DNA of 64,000 nucleotides from Microbacterium sp. SORGH_AS_0888. GTDB lineage: Bacteria; Actinomycetota; Actinomycetes; Actinomycetales; Microbacteriaceae. A program made the translations under genes and the position numbers. This document shows, one piece after another, positions 25,794 through 33,963 of this stretch. Below the pieces are notes generated by a model. The model made no database searches and was not told the DNA's origin. It saw only the letters and a program-made list of their open reading frames with translations. Each line of letters starts with the position of its first letter. The first letter of the stretch is position 1. Location of the stretch: contig NZ_JAUTAZ010000001.1 in assembly GCF_030818905.1 (NCBI RefSeq), positions 186,001 to 250,000 of the forward strand, in the 5' to 3' direction.

Positions 25794-26306
25794 TCACGAC
25801 GGGATGAGGCGGAGCACGCTCGCGATGTAGGCAGCCTGCTCCTCGGGTGTCGCGTCGATGTCGACGAGGACGGCCTGCTCGTCCTGCTCCAGCGGCTCGA
25901 GCGCCGCGAACTGCGAGTCCAGCAGCGCGGTCGGCATGAAGTGTCCTTCGCGGCGCGACATCCGCTCGCGCACGAGAGCCTGATCGCCCGTGAAGTGGAC
26001 GAAGGTGACGGCGTCGCGCCGCAGGACATCGCGGTAGGCGCGCCGCAGCGCCGAGCAGGTGATGATCCCGGGCTCGCCGGCGGCGATGCGGTCATCGATC
26101 CAGCCCGCGACGCGATCGAGCCACGGCCATCTGTCCTCGTCGGTGAGCGGGTGGCCGGCGGCCATCTTGGCGACGTTCTCTGCCGGGTGGAGGTCGTCGC
26201 CCTCCTGGAAGGGCCAGCCCAGACGACCGGCCAGCAGAGCGGCGACCGTCGACTTTCCGGTGCCGGCGACGCCCATGAACACGAGGACGGGAGCGGAGAC
26301 GTTCAT
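25794..26306 (-). CDS. gntK: Gluconokinase
   Basis: 170 residues, small GntK-type kinase that phosphorylates gluconate with ATP. P-loop GVAGTGKST at about residues 12-20, EGDDLHPAENVAKMAAG substrate region, TCSALRRAYRDVLR and the lid REGHFMP. ATG at 26306 is preferred over the in-frame GTG at 26312 because GGGG sits five bases before it. Thirteen bases after the permease stop, so cotranscribed with gntP. Confidence 0.94.
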   Translation of the reverse strand: MNVSAPVLVFMGVAGTGKSTVAALLAGRLGWPFQEGDDLHPAENVAKMAAGHPLTDEDRWPWLDRVAGWIDDRIAAGEPGIITCSALRRAYRDVLRRDAVTFVHFTGDQALVRERMSRREGHFMPTALLDSQFAALEPLEQDEQAVLVDIDATPEEQAAYIASVLRLIPS

Positions 26307-26319
26307 CGACACACCCCGC

Positions 26320-27723
26320 TCAGACGAACAACGCGATCACGAGGACGCCGAGGAGCCCGGCGACCGAGATGAGACATTCGAGCACGGTCCAGGACTTGAG
26401 CGTCTGGCCGATGCTGAGCCCGAAGTACTCCTTGATGAGCCAGAACCCGGCGTCGTTCACGTGCGAGAGGAAGAGGGAGCCGGCGCCGACGGCGAGCACC
26501 AGCAGCGCGACCATCGGCTGGTCGAGGGACTCGGTGAGCGGCTGCAGGATGCCCGCGGCCGTGATCGTGGCCACCGTGGCCGATCCCGTCGCGACCCGGA
26601 TGAGCGCGGCCACGACCCACGCCAGCAGCAGCACCGACACGGAGGAGCCGGCTACGAACGAGGCGATGACCGCGCCGATCCCGGTGTCGATCAGCACCTG
26701 CTTGAAACCGCCGCCGGCGCCGACGATCAGCAGGATCGCGGCGATGGGGCCGAGGGACGAGCCCACCGTCTCGTTCAGGCGGGCGCGGTCGAAGCCCGCC
26801 CCACGGCCGAGCACGAGGAGGCCGACGAGCACGGCGATGAGCAGCGCGATGACCGGTGTGCCGAGGAAGTCCAGGACCGTCTTCCACAGCTCGGGCGAGC
26901 CGGGGGCCACGATGTCGGCGACGGCCTTCAGGAGCATCAGGGCGACCGGGAGGAGGATCGAGCCCAGCGTGGCCGCGAAGGAGGGACGTCGACGGGCGGT
27001 GTCGCCCTCGTCCTCGGCGGACAGGAAGAGCGCGGGCACGGGGACGGGTGCCCAGCGCGCCGCGAGAGGTGCGAAGAGCGGGCCGGCGATGATGATCGCG
27101 GGGATCGCGACGATCACCCCGAACGCGAGCGTGATCCCGAGGTTCGCGCCCAGCGCGTCGATGGCCGCGAGCGGCCCCGGGTGCGGCGGGACGAGCCCGT
27201 GCATCGCCGACAGACCGGCGAGGGTAGGGATCGCGATACGCATCAGCGAGACGCCGGACCGACGCGCCACGAGGATGATGACCGGCACCAGCAGCACCAG
27301 TCCGACCTCGAAGAACATGGGCAGGCCGATGATGGCGCCGATGAGACCCATGATCCAGGGGAGCGTGCGCGGCGTCGCGCGGGAGACGAGCGTGTCGACG
27401 ATGCGGTCGGCGCCGCCGGAGTCTGCCAGCAGCTTGCCGTAGATCGCCCCGAGCGCGACCAGGATGCCGACGCCGCCCATGGTCGACCCGAACCCGCCGG
27501 TGAAGCTCGTGACGACCGCGCCGACGAGCATGCCGGCGATCATGCCGGTGGCGAGCGCGCCGATCGTCAGCGAGAGGAACGGATGCAGCTTCGCCCAGGT
27601 GATGAGCACCACGATCAGGACGATGCCGAGGAGGGCGGCGGTCACCAGCTGCCCGGGGGCGGCGGACGGCGCGGGCGTCGCCGTCGGCAGGAGAGAAAGG
27701 GGGGAAGAGGTGGAAAGGGCCAT
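26320..27723 (-). CDS. gntP: Gluconate:H+ symporter (GntP family)
   Basis: 467 residues with about 12-14 hydrophobic segments, the size and layout of GntP permeases that import gluconate with protons. Conserved landmarks include GFGSTMGGVGILVALGAIYGK near the N-terminus, MHGLVPPHPGPLAA and ATGSATVATITAAGI. ATG at 27723 has GAGG six bases upstream; the ATG six bases earlier (27729) is too close to it. First gene of the gntP-gntK operon, divergent from the GntR regulator. Confidence 0.93.
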   Translation of the reverse strand: MALSTSSPLSLLPTATPAPSAAPGQLVTAALLGIVLIVVLITWAKLHPFLSLTIGALATGMIAGMLVGAVVTSFTGGFGSTMGGVGILVALGAIYGKLLADSGGADRIVDTLVSRATPRTLPWIMGLIGAIIGLPMFFEVGLVLLVPVIILVARRSGVSLMRIAIPTLAGLSAMHGLVPPHPGPLAAIDALGANLGITLAFGVIVAIPAIIIAGPLFAPLAARWAPVPVPALFLSAEDEGDTARRRPSFAATLGSILLPVALMLLKAVADIVAPGSPELWKTVLDFLGTPVIALLIAVLVGLLVLGRGAGFDRARLNETVGSSLGPIAAILLIVGAGGGFKQVLIDTGIGAVIASFVAGSSVSVLLLAWVVAALIRVATGSATVATITAAGILQPLTESLDQPMVALLVLAVGAGSLFLSHVNDAGFWLIKEYFGLSIGQTLKSWTVLECLISVAGLLGVLVIALFV

Positions 27724-27763
27724 GAGCATCCTCGTTCTGGCAGGGCGTCTCCGCAGCGAGCAA

Positions 27764-27807
27764 TTGTCCTACATATAGCAGAGATGATGCGAATATGCAC
27801 GACATAT
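27764..27807. promoter_or_regulatory. Candidate GntR operator in the gluconate divergent region
   Basis: Two related elements 31 bases (three helical turns) apart: TTGTCCTACATAT at 27764-27776 and ATGCACGACATAT at 27795-27807, sharing ACATAT and a TG 5 bases before it. The second is also a perfect dyad ATATG-CACGA-CATAT (27793-27807). The first resembles the GT-N3-AC core of FadR-subfamily GntR sites. Confidence 0.45.
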
Positions 27808-27829
27808 CGGCGCCTCGGCTCGTCCGCGC

Positions 27830-27835
27830 GATAAT
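27830..27835 (+). promoter_or_regulatory. Candidate -10 of leaderless GntR transcript
   Basis: GATAAT seven bases before the ATG at 27843. Confidence 0.4.
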
Positions 27836-27842
27836 CGGAGAC

Positions 27843-28574
27843 ATGCGCGCGTCCGATGCCGGCGGTTCCGTCCACGAGGTGCTCGTGGAGCGTCTCGGCG
27901 CCGCGATCGTCCACGGCGAGCACGCACCGGGTGCGCGGCTGATCACGGCGGAGCTCGGCTCCGACTCCGGCGCCTCACGCAGCGCCGCGCGCGAGGCTGT
28001 GCGCGTCCTCGAGTCGCTCGGGCTGGTGCGGGTGCGACGTCGCTCCGGGGTCGAGGTCCGCCCGGCATCGGAGTGGAACGTGTATGCGCCCGAGGTGATC
28101 CGCTGGCGCCTCGGCGGGCCCGACCGGCTGCGTCAGCTGCACGAGCTCAGCCAGCTCCGGGGGGCGATCGAGCCGCTCGCCGCGCGGCTGGCCGCATCCG
28201 AGGCCAGCGAGGAGCAGCGGCGTGAGCTCACCGAGGCGGTGGCGCAGATGCGCCGCAACGCGCACGCCGCCGATCAGCAGGCCTACCTGGATGCCGACAT
28301 CCGGTTCCACCGCACGCTGCTCGCGGCGTCGGGCAACCCCATGCTCGCTGCCCTCGACGAGGTCGTCGCCTCGGTGCTCGTCGGGCGCACGCAGCACGCC
28401 CTCATGCCGCACGATGCCGACTCCGAGGCGGTGCGGCTGCACCGCGACGTGGCGTTCGCCGTCGCCGGGGGCGACGGCGACGCCGCAGCCACGGCGATGG
28501 CGCAGATCGTGTCGGAGGCCGACCTGGCCGTGCAGGTCATGGGGGAGGTCGGCGACCCCACCCGTGTGGGGTGA
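27843..28574 (+). CDS. GntR-family regulator, FadR subfamily (FCD domain), probable gluconate repressor
   Basis: 243 residues. N-terminal winged helix with GARLITAELGSDSGASRSAAREAVRVLESLGLV split over residues about 28-60, then an all-helical FCD ligand domain with metal-site residues in DADIRFHRTLLAASGNPML and a later His. It is divergent from gntP-gntK, so gluconate or 6-phosphogluconate is the likely inducer. The ATG at 27843 is chosen over 27795 because GATAAT lies seven bases before it and the domain begins right after. Confidence 0.9.
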   Translation: MRASDAGGSVHEVLVERLGAAIVHGEHAPGARLITAELGSDSGASRSAAREAVRVLESLGLVRVRRRSGVEVRPASEWNVYAPEVIRWRLGGPDRLRQLHELSQLRGAIEPLAARLAASEASEEQRRELTEAVAQMRRNAHAADQQAYLDADIRFHRTLLAASGNPMLAALDEVVASVLVGRTQHALMPHDADSEAVRLHRDVAFAVAGGDGDAAATAMAQIVSEADLAVQVMGEVGDPTRVG

Positions 28575-28580
28575 GCGGGC

Positions 28581-28727
28581 TCAGTTCTTGCGGTAGGGCG
28601 CGCGGCCGAGCGAGAAGAGCGCACCGACGGCCGTGATGAGCGCGCCCAGCGACATCAGCCCGATCACGCCGAGCAGGATGTCGGACGCGAGCGTGGGGGC
28701 GAGTTGCTCGGACAGGTGCACGATCAT
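28581..28727 (-). CDS. Small membrane protein (48 aa), unknown
   Basis: A 48-residue frame with AAGGG seven bases before its ATG. The centre (DILLGVIGLMSLGALITAVGALFSL split over residues 16-40) is one hydrophobic helix, and the C-terminus GRAPYRKN is basic, suggesting N-out C-in insertion. Convergent with the GntR gene, seven bases apart, and divergent from rplY. No family recognised; the good start signal and hydropathy are the evidence. Confidence 0.6.
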   Translation of the reverse strand: MIVHLSEQLAPTLASDILLGVIGLMSLGALITAVGALFSLGRAPYRKN

Positions 28728-28779
28728 GCGGGGCCCTTCGACGGGTGGCGGGACGTTCTCATGATACGGGGAGCGCTGC

Positions 28780-28785
28780 TAGACT
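28780..28785 (+). promoter_or_regulatory. Candidate -10 for rplY
   Basis: TAGACT, a common actinobacterial -10, 167 bases before the rplY start. The leader between carries a tight dyad GGATGTCG-TG-CGACATCC at 28806-28823. No strong -35 is seen. Confidence 0.35.
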
Positions 28786-28952
28786 CAGGACCGAACTTCG
28801 GCGAGGGATGTCGTGCGACATCCGTTATCGACGAGGGTGCGCAGGCCCACGGCTTCCTCACGCGCTCGCGTTCGAGTCGAATCCGCTCACCCGATCATGG
28901 GCCCCGTGCCCGGAACGAGAATCGGGCCCGTGTGCCCACAAGGAGAATCATC

Positions 28953-29570
28953 ATGTCGGAAGACAACAAGGTCGCGGCCGAGCTGCGTTCGCAGTTCGGC
29001 AAGGGTTTCGCGCGTCGTCTGCGTGCTGCCGGTCAGGTCCCCGCCGTGCTCTACGGACACGGCACCGACCCGGTGCACCTCGCGCTGCCGGGGCACCAGA
29101 TGGCGCTGCTGATCCGTCGCGCCAACGCCGTGCTCGAGCTGTCGGTCGACGGCGCCCAGCACCTCGCGCTCGTGAAGGACGTGCAGAAGGACCCGGTGCG
29201 CCAGGTCATCGAGCACATCGACCTGCTCGTGGTCAAGAAGGGCGAGAAGCTGCAGGTCGACGTCCCCGTGGTCGTCGTCGGCGAGCCCTTCTCCGGCACG
29301 ATCGCCAACCTCGACGCGACCTCCATCGCGCTGGAGGTCGAGGCGACCCACATCCCCGAGAACATCGAGGTCGACGTCGAGGGCCTGGAGGACGGCACGC
29401 ACATCACGGCCGCCGACCTGAAGCTCCCGCGCGGCGCGGCGCTCGCGGCCGACCCGGAGACCCTCGTCGTGGCCATCTCCGTGCCGGCGGCGACGCTCGC
29501 CGCCGAGGACGAGATCGCCGAGTCGGACGCCGAGACCGCCGCCGAGCAGTCCGGCGAGGCTGCCGAGTAG
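28953..29570 (+). CDS. rplY: 50S ribosomal protein L25 (CTC form)
   Basis: 205 residues, the long general-stress CTC form: an N-terminal L25 domain binding 5S rRNA (SQFGKGFARRLRAAGQVPAV, then YGHGTDPVHLAL) and a C-terminal beta domain (LDLLVVKKGEKLQVDVPV onward), ending in an acidic Ala/Glu tail. Shine-Dalgarno AAGGAGAA eight bases before the ATG. It has a 225-base upstream region without other genes on this strand. Followed by its own terminator and then pth. Confidence 0.96.
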   Translation: MSEDNKVAAELRSQFGKGFARRLRAAGQVPAVLYGHGTDPVHLALPGHQMALLIRRANAVLELSVDGAQHLALVKDVQKDPVRQVIEHIDLLVVKKGEKLQVDVPVVVVGEPFSGTIANLDATSIALEVEATHIPENIEVDVEGLEDGTHITAADLKLPRGAALAADPETLVVAISVPAATLAAEDEIAESDAETAAEQSGEAAE

Positions 29571-29582
29571 GACGCACCGCGC

Positions 29583-29609
29583 GGACGCGGTGACCCCCTC
29601 ACCGCGTCC
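29583..29609 (+). terminator. rplY terminator
   Basis: Perfect 11-bp stem GGACGCGGTGA / TCACCGCGTCC with loop CCCCC, 12 bases past the rplY stop. Confidence 0.7.
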
Positions 29610-29622
29610 CACTTCGTGACGC

Positions 29623-29681
29623 ACCATGTCCCACTTTGGTCCGGAACAGCATCGCAGTTCCGGACCAAAGTGGGACATGGT
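29623..29681. repeat. Perfect 25-bp-arm palindrome between rplY and pth
   Basis: Arms 29623-29647 and 29657-29681 are perfect reverse complements around a 9-base loop (AGCATCGCA). The arms begin ACCATGTCCCACTTTGGTCC and end with CGGAAC. It comes after a complete rplY terminator and before the pth start, so it is not needed as terminator; the lower GC content of the arms also differs from the surroundings. Possibly a mobile palindromic repeat. Confidence 0.85.
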
Positions 29682-29704
29682 CGTCTGAGCGAGAGGATGC
29701 CGGG

Positions 29705-30286
29705 ATGACGCTGACGTGGATCGTGCTGGGGCTCGGCAACCCCGGGCCGCAGTACGAGAAGACCCGCCACAACATCGGCCAGCTCGTGGTCGATGAGCTC
29801 GCCGCCCGCCGGTCCGAGACCTTCCGCGCGCACAAGGCCAACGCGCGCGTCGTCGAGACGCGGCTGCGCCCCGGGGGCGACCGGCTCATCCTCGCGAAGG
29901 CCAACACGTTCATGAACGTGTCCGGGGGACCGGCGGCGAACCTCGCGCGGTTCTACGACGTGCCCGCGGAGCGCCTGGTCGTCGTCCACGACGAGCTCGA
30001 CATCCCCTTCGACACGATCAAGCTGAAGGTCGGGGGCGGGCACGGCGGCCACAACGGCGTCCGGGATGTCGCGAAGGCGCTCGGCACGCCCGAGTTCCCC
30101 CGCGTGCGCGTCGGCATCGGACGCCCGCCCGGTCGGCAGGACCCGGCCGACTGGGTGCTCGACCCCTTCAGCGCGTCCGACCGCAAGGCCCTGCCCTCGC
30201 TCGTGTCGGATGCGGCGGACGCCGTCGAGCTGCTCGTGGACGAGGGCATGCTCGCCGCGCAGCAGCGGTGGCACGCTCCGCGCTGA
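29705..30286 (+). CDS. pth: Peptidyl-tRNA hydrolase
   Basis: 193 residues. Cleaves peptidyl-tRNAs dropped from ribosomes. GLGNPGPQYEKTRHNIG at the N-terminus carries the catalytic His; ANTFMNVSGGP and VVHDELDIPF hold the substrate-binding Asn and catalytic Asp; GGGHGGHNGVRDV and FPRVRVGIGRPPG complete the family pattern. The ATG lies 24 bases after a long palindrome. Ends at a bulged hairpin before mfd. Confidence 0.96.
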   Translation: MTLTWIVLGLGNPGPQYEKTRHNIGQLVVDELAARRSETFRAHKANARVVETRLRPGGDRLILAKANTFMNVSGGPAANLARFYDVPAERLVVVHDELDIPFDTIKLKVGGGHGGHNGVRDVAKALGTPEFPRVRVGIGRPPGRQDPADWVLDPFSASDRKALPSLVSDAADAVELLVDEGMLAAQQRWHAPR

Positions 30287-30299
30287 GCGGACGCATCGC

Positions 30300-30337
30300 A
30301 CGGTCCGGTCGCCGCCGCGATGTCGGCGACGGACCGT
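30300..30337 (+). terminator. pth terminator hairpin
   Basis: ACGGTCC(G)GTCGCCG pairs with CGGCGACGGACCGT over 14 bp with one bulged G and a 9-base loop; it overlaps the first base of the mfd -10 candidate. Confidence 0.5.
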
Positions 30338-30342
30338 AGGAT
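30337..30342 (+). promoter_or_regulatory. Candidate -10 of leaderless mfd transcript
   Basis: TAGGAT six bases before the GTG start of mfd at 30349, without a Shine-Dalgarno. Confidence 0.5.
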
Positions 30343-30348
30343 CGTACG

Positions 30349-33300
30349 GTGACTGTTCCCGGGATCGTGCGCGCCCTCGCGCAGTCGCCCACCTTCGACG
30401 ACGCCCTCCGTATGGCCGCGCTTGACGCCGGCTTCTCCGTGCCGGGTGCCCTCGACGCGCCCCTCCTCGCAGCTCTCCTCGAGCGGCGGCGCACGCAGGG
30501 CGAGCCGCCGGCGCTTCTGCTGATCGCTCCGACCGGCCGGCGCACCGACACGCTCGGTCCCGCGCTCGAGGCTCTCCTGCCGGGCGCCGAGGTGCTGCAC
30601 TTCCCCGCGTGGGAGACCCTCCCGCACGAGCGGCTGAGCCCGAGCGCCGAGACCGTCGGACGGCGACTCGAGGTGCTGCGCCGCGTCGCCGCGTGGGACG
30701 CGCGCACACCGCTCGTGGTCACGGCCTCCGTCCGCGGGGCGATCCAGCCGATCGTGGCGGGGCTCGCCGACGTCCCGGTCATCGACCTCGCCGCCGGCGA
30801 ACGCGGGCACGAGCTCGACGAGGTCATCGCGGCGCTGGTCGAGCGCGCGTACCACCGGGTCGACATGGTCTCGCGCCGCGGCGAGTTCGCGGTGCGCGGC
30901 GGCATCCTCGACGTCTTCCCGCCGACCGCCGACCACCCCTACCGCGTCGAGTTCTTCGGCGACGAGGTCGATCAGATCCGCGCGTTCTCCGTCGCCGACC
31001 AGCGGTCGCTGCCGGGCGAGATCGCTCGGATAGAGCTGCTGCCGAGCCGCGAGCTGCTGCTGACGGCCGAGGTGCGGGAGCGGGCGGCCGCGCTCGTCGG
31101 CACCTTTCCCGCGCTCGCGGGGATGCTCGAGCGGATGTCGCAGGGCATCCCCGTCGACGGCATGGAGTCTCTCACCCCGGCCCTCGTCGACCGGCTCGTG
31201 ACCCTCGTGGACTGCCTCCCCGAAGGCACGGCCGTGGCCGTCGTCGACCCGGAGCGCGCCCAGACCCGTGCGAGCACCCTCGCCGACACGAACCGCGAGT
31301 TCCTCGAGGCGGCCTGGAGCGCCGCGGTCGCGGGAGCCGACACCCCGGTCGACCTCGGGGCCGGCGACTTCGTGACCCTCGACGCGCTGCACGATGCCGC
31401 CGCCGCACGACGGGACGTCTGGTGGACCCTGTCGGCGTTCGACTCCGGGTCGGCGGATGCGGCCGAGCTCGGGCTCGTGGACGACGACGGCGTGCGGGTG
31501 GAGGCGACATCCGTGCCCTCCTTCGCGGGCAACGTCGACGGCGCGACCGGCCTGGTCGGCGACCTGCTCCAGGGCGGCTGGCGCGTCGTCGTGACCGCGG
31601 CCGGCGCGGGGCTGGCCGACCGCGCGCGCGACGTCCTGGCGGAGCGCGGCATCGCCGCCCGCCGGGTCGACCAGATCGAGACGCCGCCCGAGCCGGGTGT
31701 CGCGCTCGTCGTCGTCTCGCCGCTCGAGCGCGGCTTCCAGGCGCCGGGCGCGCGGCTCGCTGTCGTCACCGAGTCCGAGTTCTACGGGCGCACGGTCGCG
31801 GGCGACACGAGGGCGGTCAAGAAGCTCGCCTCGCGCCGGCGCAACGTCGTCGATCCGATGCAGCTCAAGCCCGGCGACATCGTCGTGCATGCGACCCACG
31901 GCATCGGACGATTCCTCGAGCTCGTGCAGCGCGAGGTCTCCTCGGGGGGACGCAACCCGGTCAAGAGCATGCGGGAGTACCTCGTGCTGGAGTACGCGCC
32001 CTCCAAGCGCGGGCATCCGGGTGACAAGCTCTTCGTCCCGACCGACCAGCTCGACCTGCTCTCCCGCTACGTCGGCGGCGAGGCGCCGGTGCTGTCCAAG
32101 ATGGGCGGGAGCGACTGGGCGGCGGCGAAGGGCAAGGCCCGCAAGGCCGTGCGCGACATCGCGGTCGAGCTCGTGAAGCTCTACTCCGCGCGCATGGCGG
32201 CGAAGGGACACGCCTTCGGACCGGACACGCCGTGGCAGCGCGAGCTGGAGGAGGCGTTCCCCTTCGCCGAGACCCCGGACCAGCTCCAGACGATCGACGA
32301 GATCAAGGCCGACATGGAGAAGCCGGTCCCGATGGATCGGCTGCTGTCGGGGGATGTCGGCTTCGGCAAGACCGAGGTCGCCGTGCGCGCCGCGTTCAAA
32401 GCGATCCAGGACGGCAAGCAGGTCGCGATGCTCGTGCCGACGACCCTCCTGGTCAAGCAGCACCTCGACACCTTCGCCGAGCGGTTCGCCGGGTTCCCCG
32501 TCAAGGTGCGGGCGCTGTCGCGCTTCCAGACCGACAAGGAGGCGCGCGAGATCGTCGCCGGCCTCGCCGACGGCACGATCGACATGGTCATCGGCACCCA
32601 CCGGATCCTCACCGAGAAGGTGCTGTTCAAGGACCTCGGGCTCATGATCATCGACGAGGAGCAGCGTTTCGGCGTCGAGCACAAGGACGCGCTGAAGAAG
32701 CTGAAGACGGGTGTCGACATCCTCGCCATGAGCGCGACCCCCATCCCGCGCACGCTCGAGATGGCGGTCACCGGCATCCGCGAGATGTCGACGCTCGCGA
32801 CGCCGCCCGAGGACCGGCATCCGATCCTGTCCTACGTCGGACCCCGCAACGACAAGCAGATCGCCGCGGCGATCCGGCGCGAGCTGCTGCGCGAGGGACA
32901 GGTGTTCTTCGTGCACAACCGAGTGCAGTCGATCCAGCGCGTCGCCGCCCAGCTCGCCGAGCTCGTGCCCGAGGCGCGTATCGCCGTCGCTCACGGGCAG
33001 ATGGGGGAGCATCAGCTCGAACAGGTCGTCGACGACTTCTGGGAGCGGCGGGCGGACGTGCTCGTCTCGACGACCATCATCGAGACCGGCCTCGACATCT
33101 CGAACGCCAACACGATCATCATCGACCGCGCCGACAAGTATGGGCTCAGCCAGCTGCATCAGCTGCGCGGCCGTGTGGGGCGCGGTCGGGAGCGGGCGTA
33201 CGCGTACTTCCTCTACGACGAGACGAAGCCGCTGAGCGAGACGGCGGCCGATCGACTCGAGACGATCGCGGTCAACAACGACCTCGGAAGCGGCATGCAG

Positions 33301-33963
33301 GTCGCGCTGAAGGACCTCGAGCTGCGCGGCGCGGGCAACCTCCTGGGGGCCGAGCAGGCGGGCCACATCGCCGGAGTCGGCTTCGATCTCTACCTGCGGA
33401 TGATCGGCGAGGCCGTGGCGACCTTCCGCGGCGAGGATGCGGAGGGCCCCGCCGAGCTGCGTCTGGAGCTGCCGGTGCAGGCGCGCCTTCCGGAGTCGTA
33501 CATCGACAGCGAGAGGCTGCGGCTGGAGGCCTACCAGAAGCTGTCGGCCGCGGCATCCGTGACCGCGAAGGACGACGCGATCGATCTCGTCGTCGAGGAG
33601 TTCACCGACCGGTACGGCGCTCTGCCGGCGGAGGCCGAAGGCCTCGTGCGGATGGCGCGGCTGCGGCGGCGCGCCGCGCAGGCCGGGCTGACGGATGTCG
33701 TGGCGATGGGGCCGAACCTTCGGGTGGCGCCGGCGAACCTGGCCGACTCCATGCGCGTGCGGCTGCAGCGCCTGTATCCGAAGGCGAAGCTCGTGGCGTC
33801 GGGGGAGGCGGTCGTGGTGCCGCTGCCCACCGCGGGGGGCGAGCCCGTGTCCGACGCCGATCTCATCGCATGGACGGCGCAGCTGCTCGACCAGCTGTGG
33901 CCGGTTCCGGTCGCGACCGAGGCGTCGACGTCGCTGCGCGCGACAGAAGCGAGCAGTCCGTGA
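30349..33963 (+). CDS. mfd: Transcription-repair coupling factor
   Basis: 1204 residues. Removes RNA polymerase stalled at DNA lesions and recruits UvrA. The N-terminal UvrB-homology module, the CarD-like RNA-polymerase-interacting domain (PGDIVVHATHGIGRFLEL, about residue 507), and the RecG-like translocase with Walker A GDVGFGKTE (about 668-676), DEEQRFG box and motif VI QLRGRVGRGRERAYAY are all in place; the C-terminal TRCF domain ends the protein. The GTG start is supported by TAGGAT six bases upstream. Its stop overlaps a GTG that may once have started the damaged DUF2079 gene. Confidence 0.97.
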   Translation: MTVPGIVRALAQSPTFDDALRMAALDAGFSVPGALDAPLLAALLERRRTQGEPPALLLIAPTGRRTDTLGPALEALLPGAEVLHFPAWETLPHERLSPSAETVGRRLEVLRRVAAWDARTPLVVTASVRGAIQPIVAGLADVPVIDLAAGERGHELDEVIAALVERAYHRVDMVSRRGEFAVRGGILDVFPPTADHPYRVEFFGDEVDQIRAFSVADQRSLPGEIARIELLPSRELLLTAEVRERAAALVGTFPALAGMLERMSQGIPVDGMESLTPALVDRLVTLVDCLPEGTAVAVVDPERAQTRASTLADTNREFLEAAWSAAVAGADTPVDLGAGDFVTLDALHDAAAARRDVWWTLSAFDSGSADAAELGLVDDDGVRVEATSVPSFAGNVDGATGLVGDLLQGGWRVVVTAAGAGLADRARDVLAERGIAARRVDQIETPPEPGVALVVVSPLERGFQAPGARLAVVTESEFYGRTVAGDTRAVKKLASRRRNVVDPMQLKPGDIVVHATHGIGRFLELVQREVSSGGRNPVKSMREYLVLEYAPSKRGHPGDKLFVPTDQLDLLSRYVGGEAPVLSKMGGSDWAAAKGKARKAVRDIAVELVKLYSARMAAKGHAFGPDTPWQRELEEAFPFAETPDQLQTIDEIKADMEKPVPMDRLLSGDVGFGKTEVAVRAAFKAIQDGKQVAMLVPTTLLVKQHLDTFAERFAGFPVKVRALSRFQTDKEAREIVAGLADGTIDMVIGTHRILTEKVLFKDLGLMIIDEEQRFGVEHKDALKKLKTGVDILAMSATPIPRTLEMAVTGIREMSTLATPPEDRHPILSYVGPRNDKQIAAAIRRELLREGQVFFVHNRVQSIQRVAAQLAELVPEARIAVAHGQMGEHQLEQVVDDFWERRADVLVSTTIIETGLDISNANTIIIDRADKYGLSQLHQLRGRVGRGRERAYAYFLYDETKPLSETAADRLETIAVNNDLGSGMQVALKDLELRGAGNLLGAEQAGHIAGVGFDLYLRMIGEAVATFRGEDAEGPAELRLELPVQARLPESYIDSERLRLEAYQKLSAAASVTAKDDAIDLVVEEFTDRYGALPAEAEGLVRMARLRRRAAQAGLTDVVAMGPNLRVAPANLADSMRVRLQRLYPKAKLVASGEAVVVPLPTAGGEPVSDADLIAWTAQLLDQLWPVPVATEASTSLRATEASSP

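Noticed and set aside
28806..28823. Dyad GGATGTCG-TG-CGACATCC in the rplY leader as a riboswitch or attenuator
   Set aside because: A two-base loop cannot form a good RNA hairpin without opening pairs, and no conserved riboswitch elements surround it; noted only as a dyad.
28860..28900. GTTCGAGTCGAATCC resembling a tRNA T-arm
   Set aside because: No acceptor, D or anticodon stems can be folded around it.
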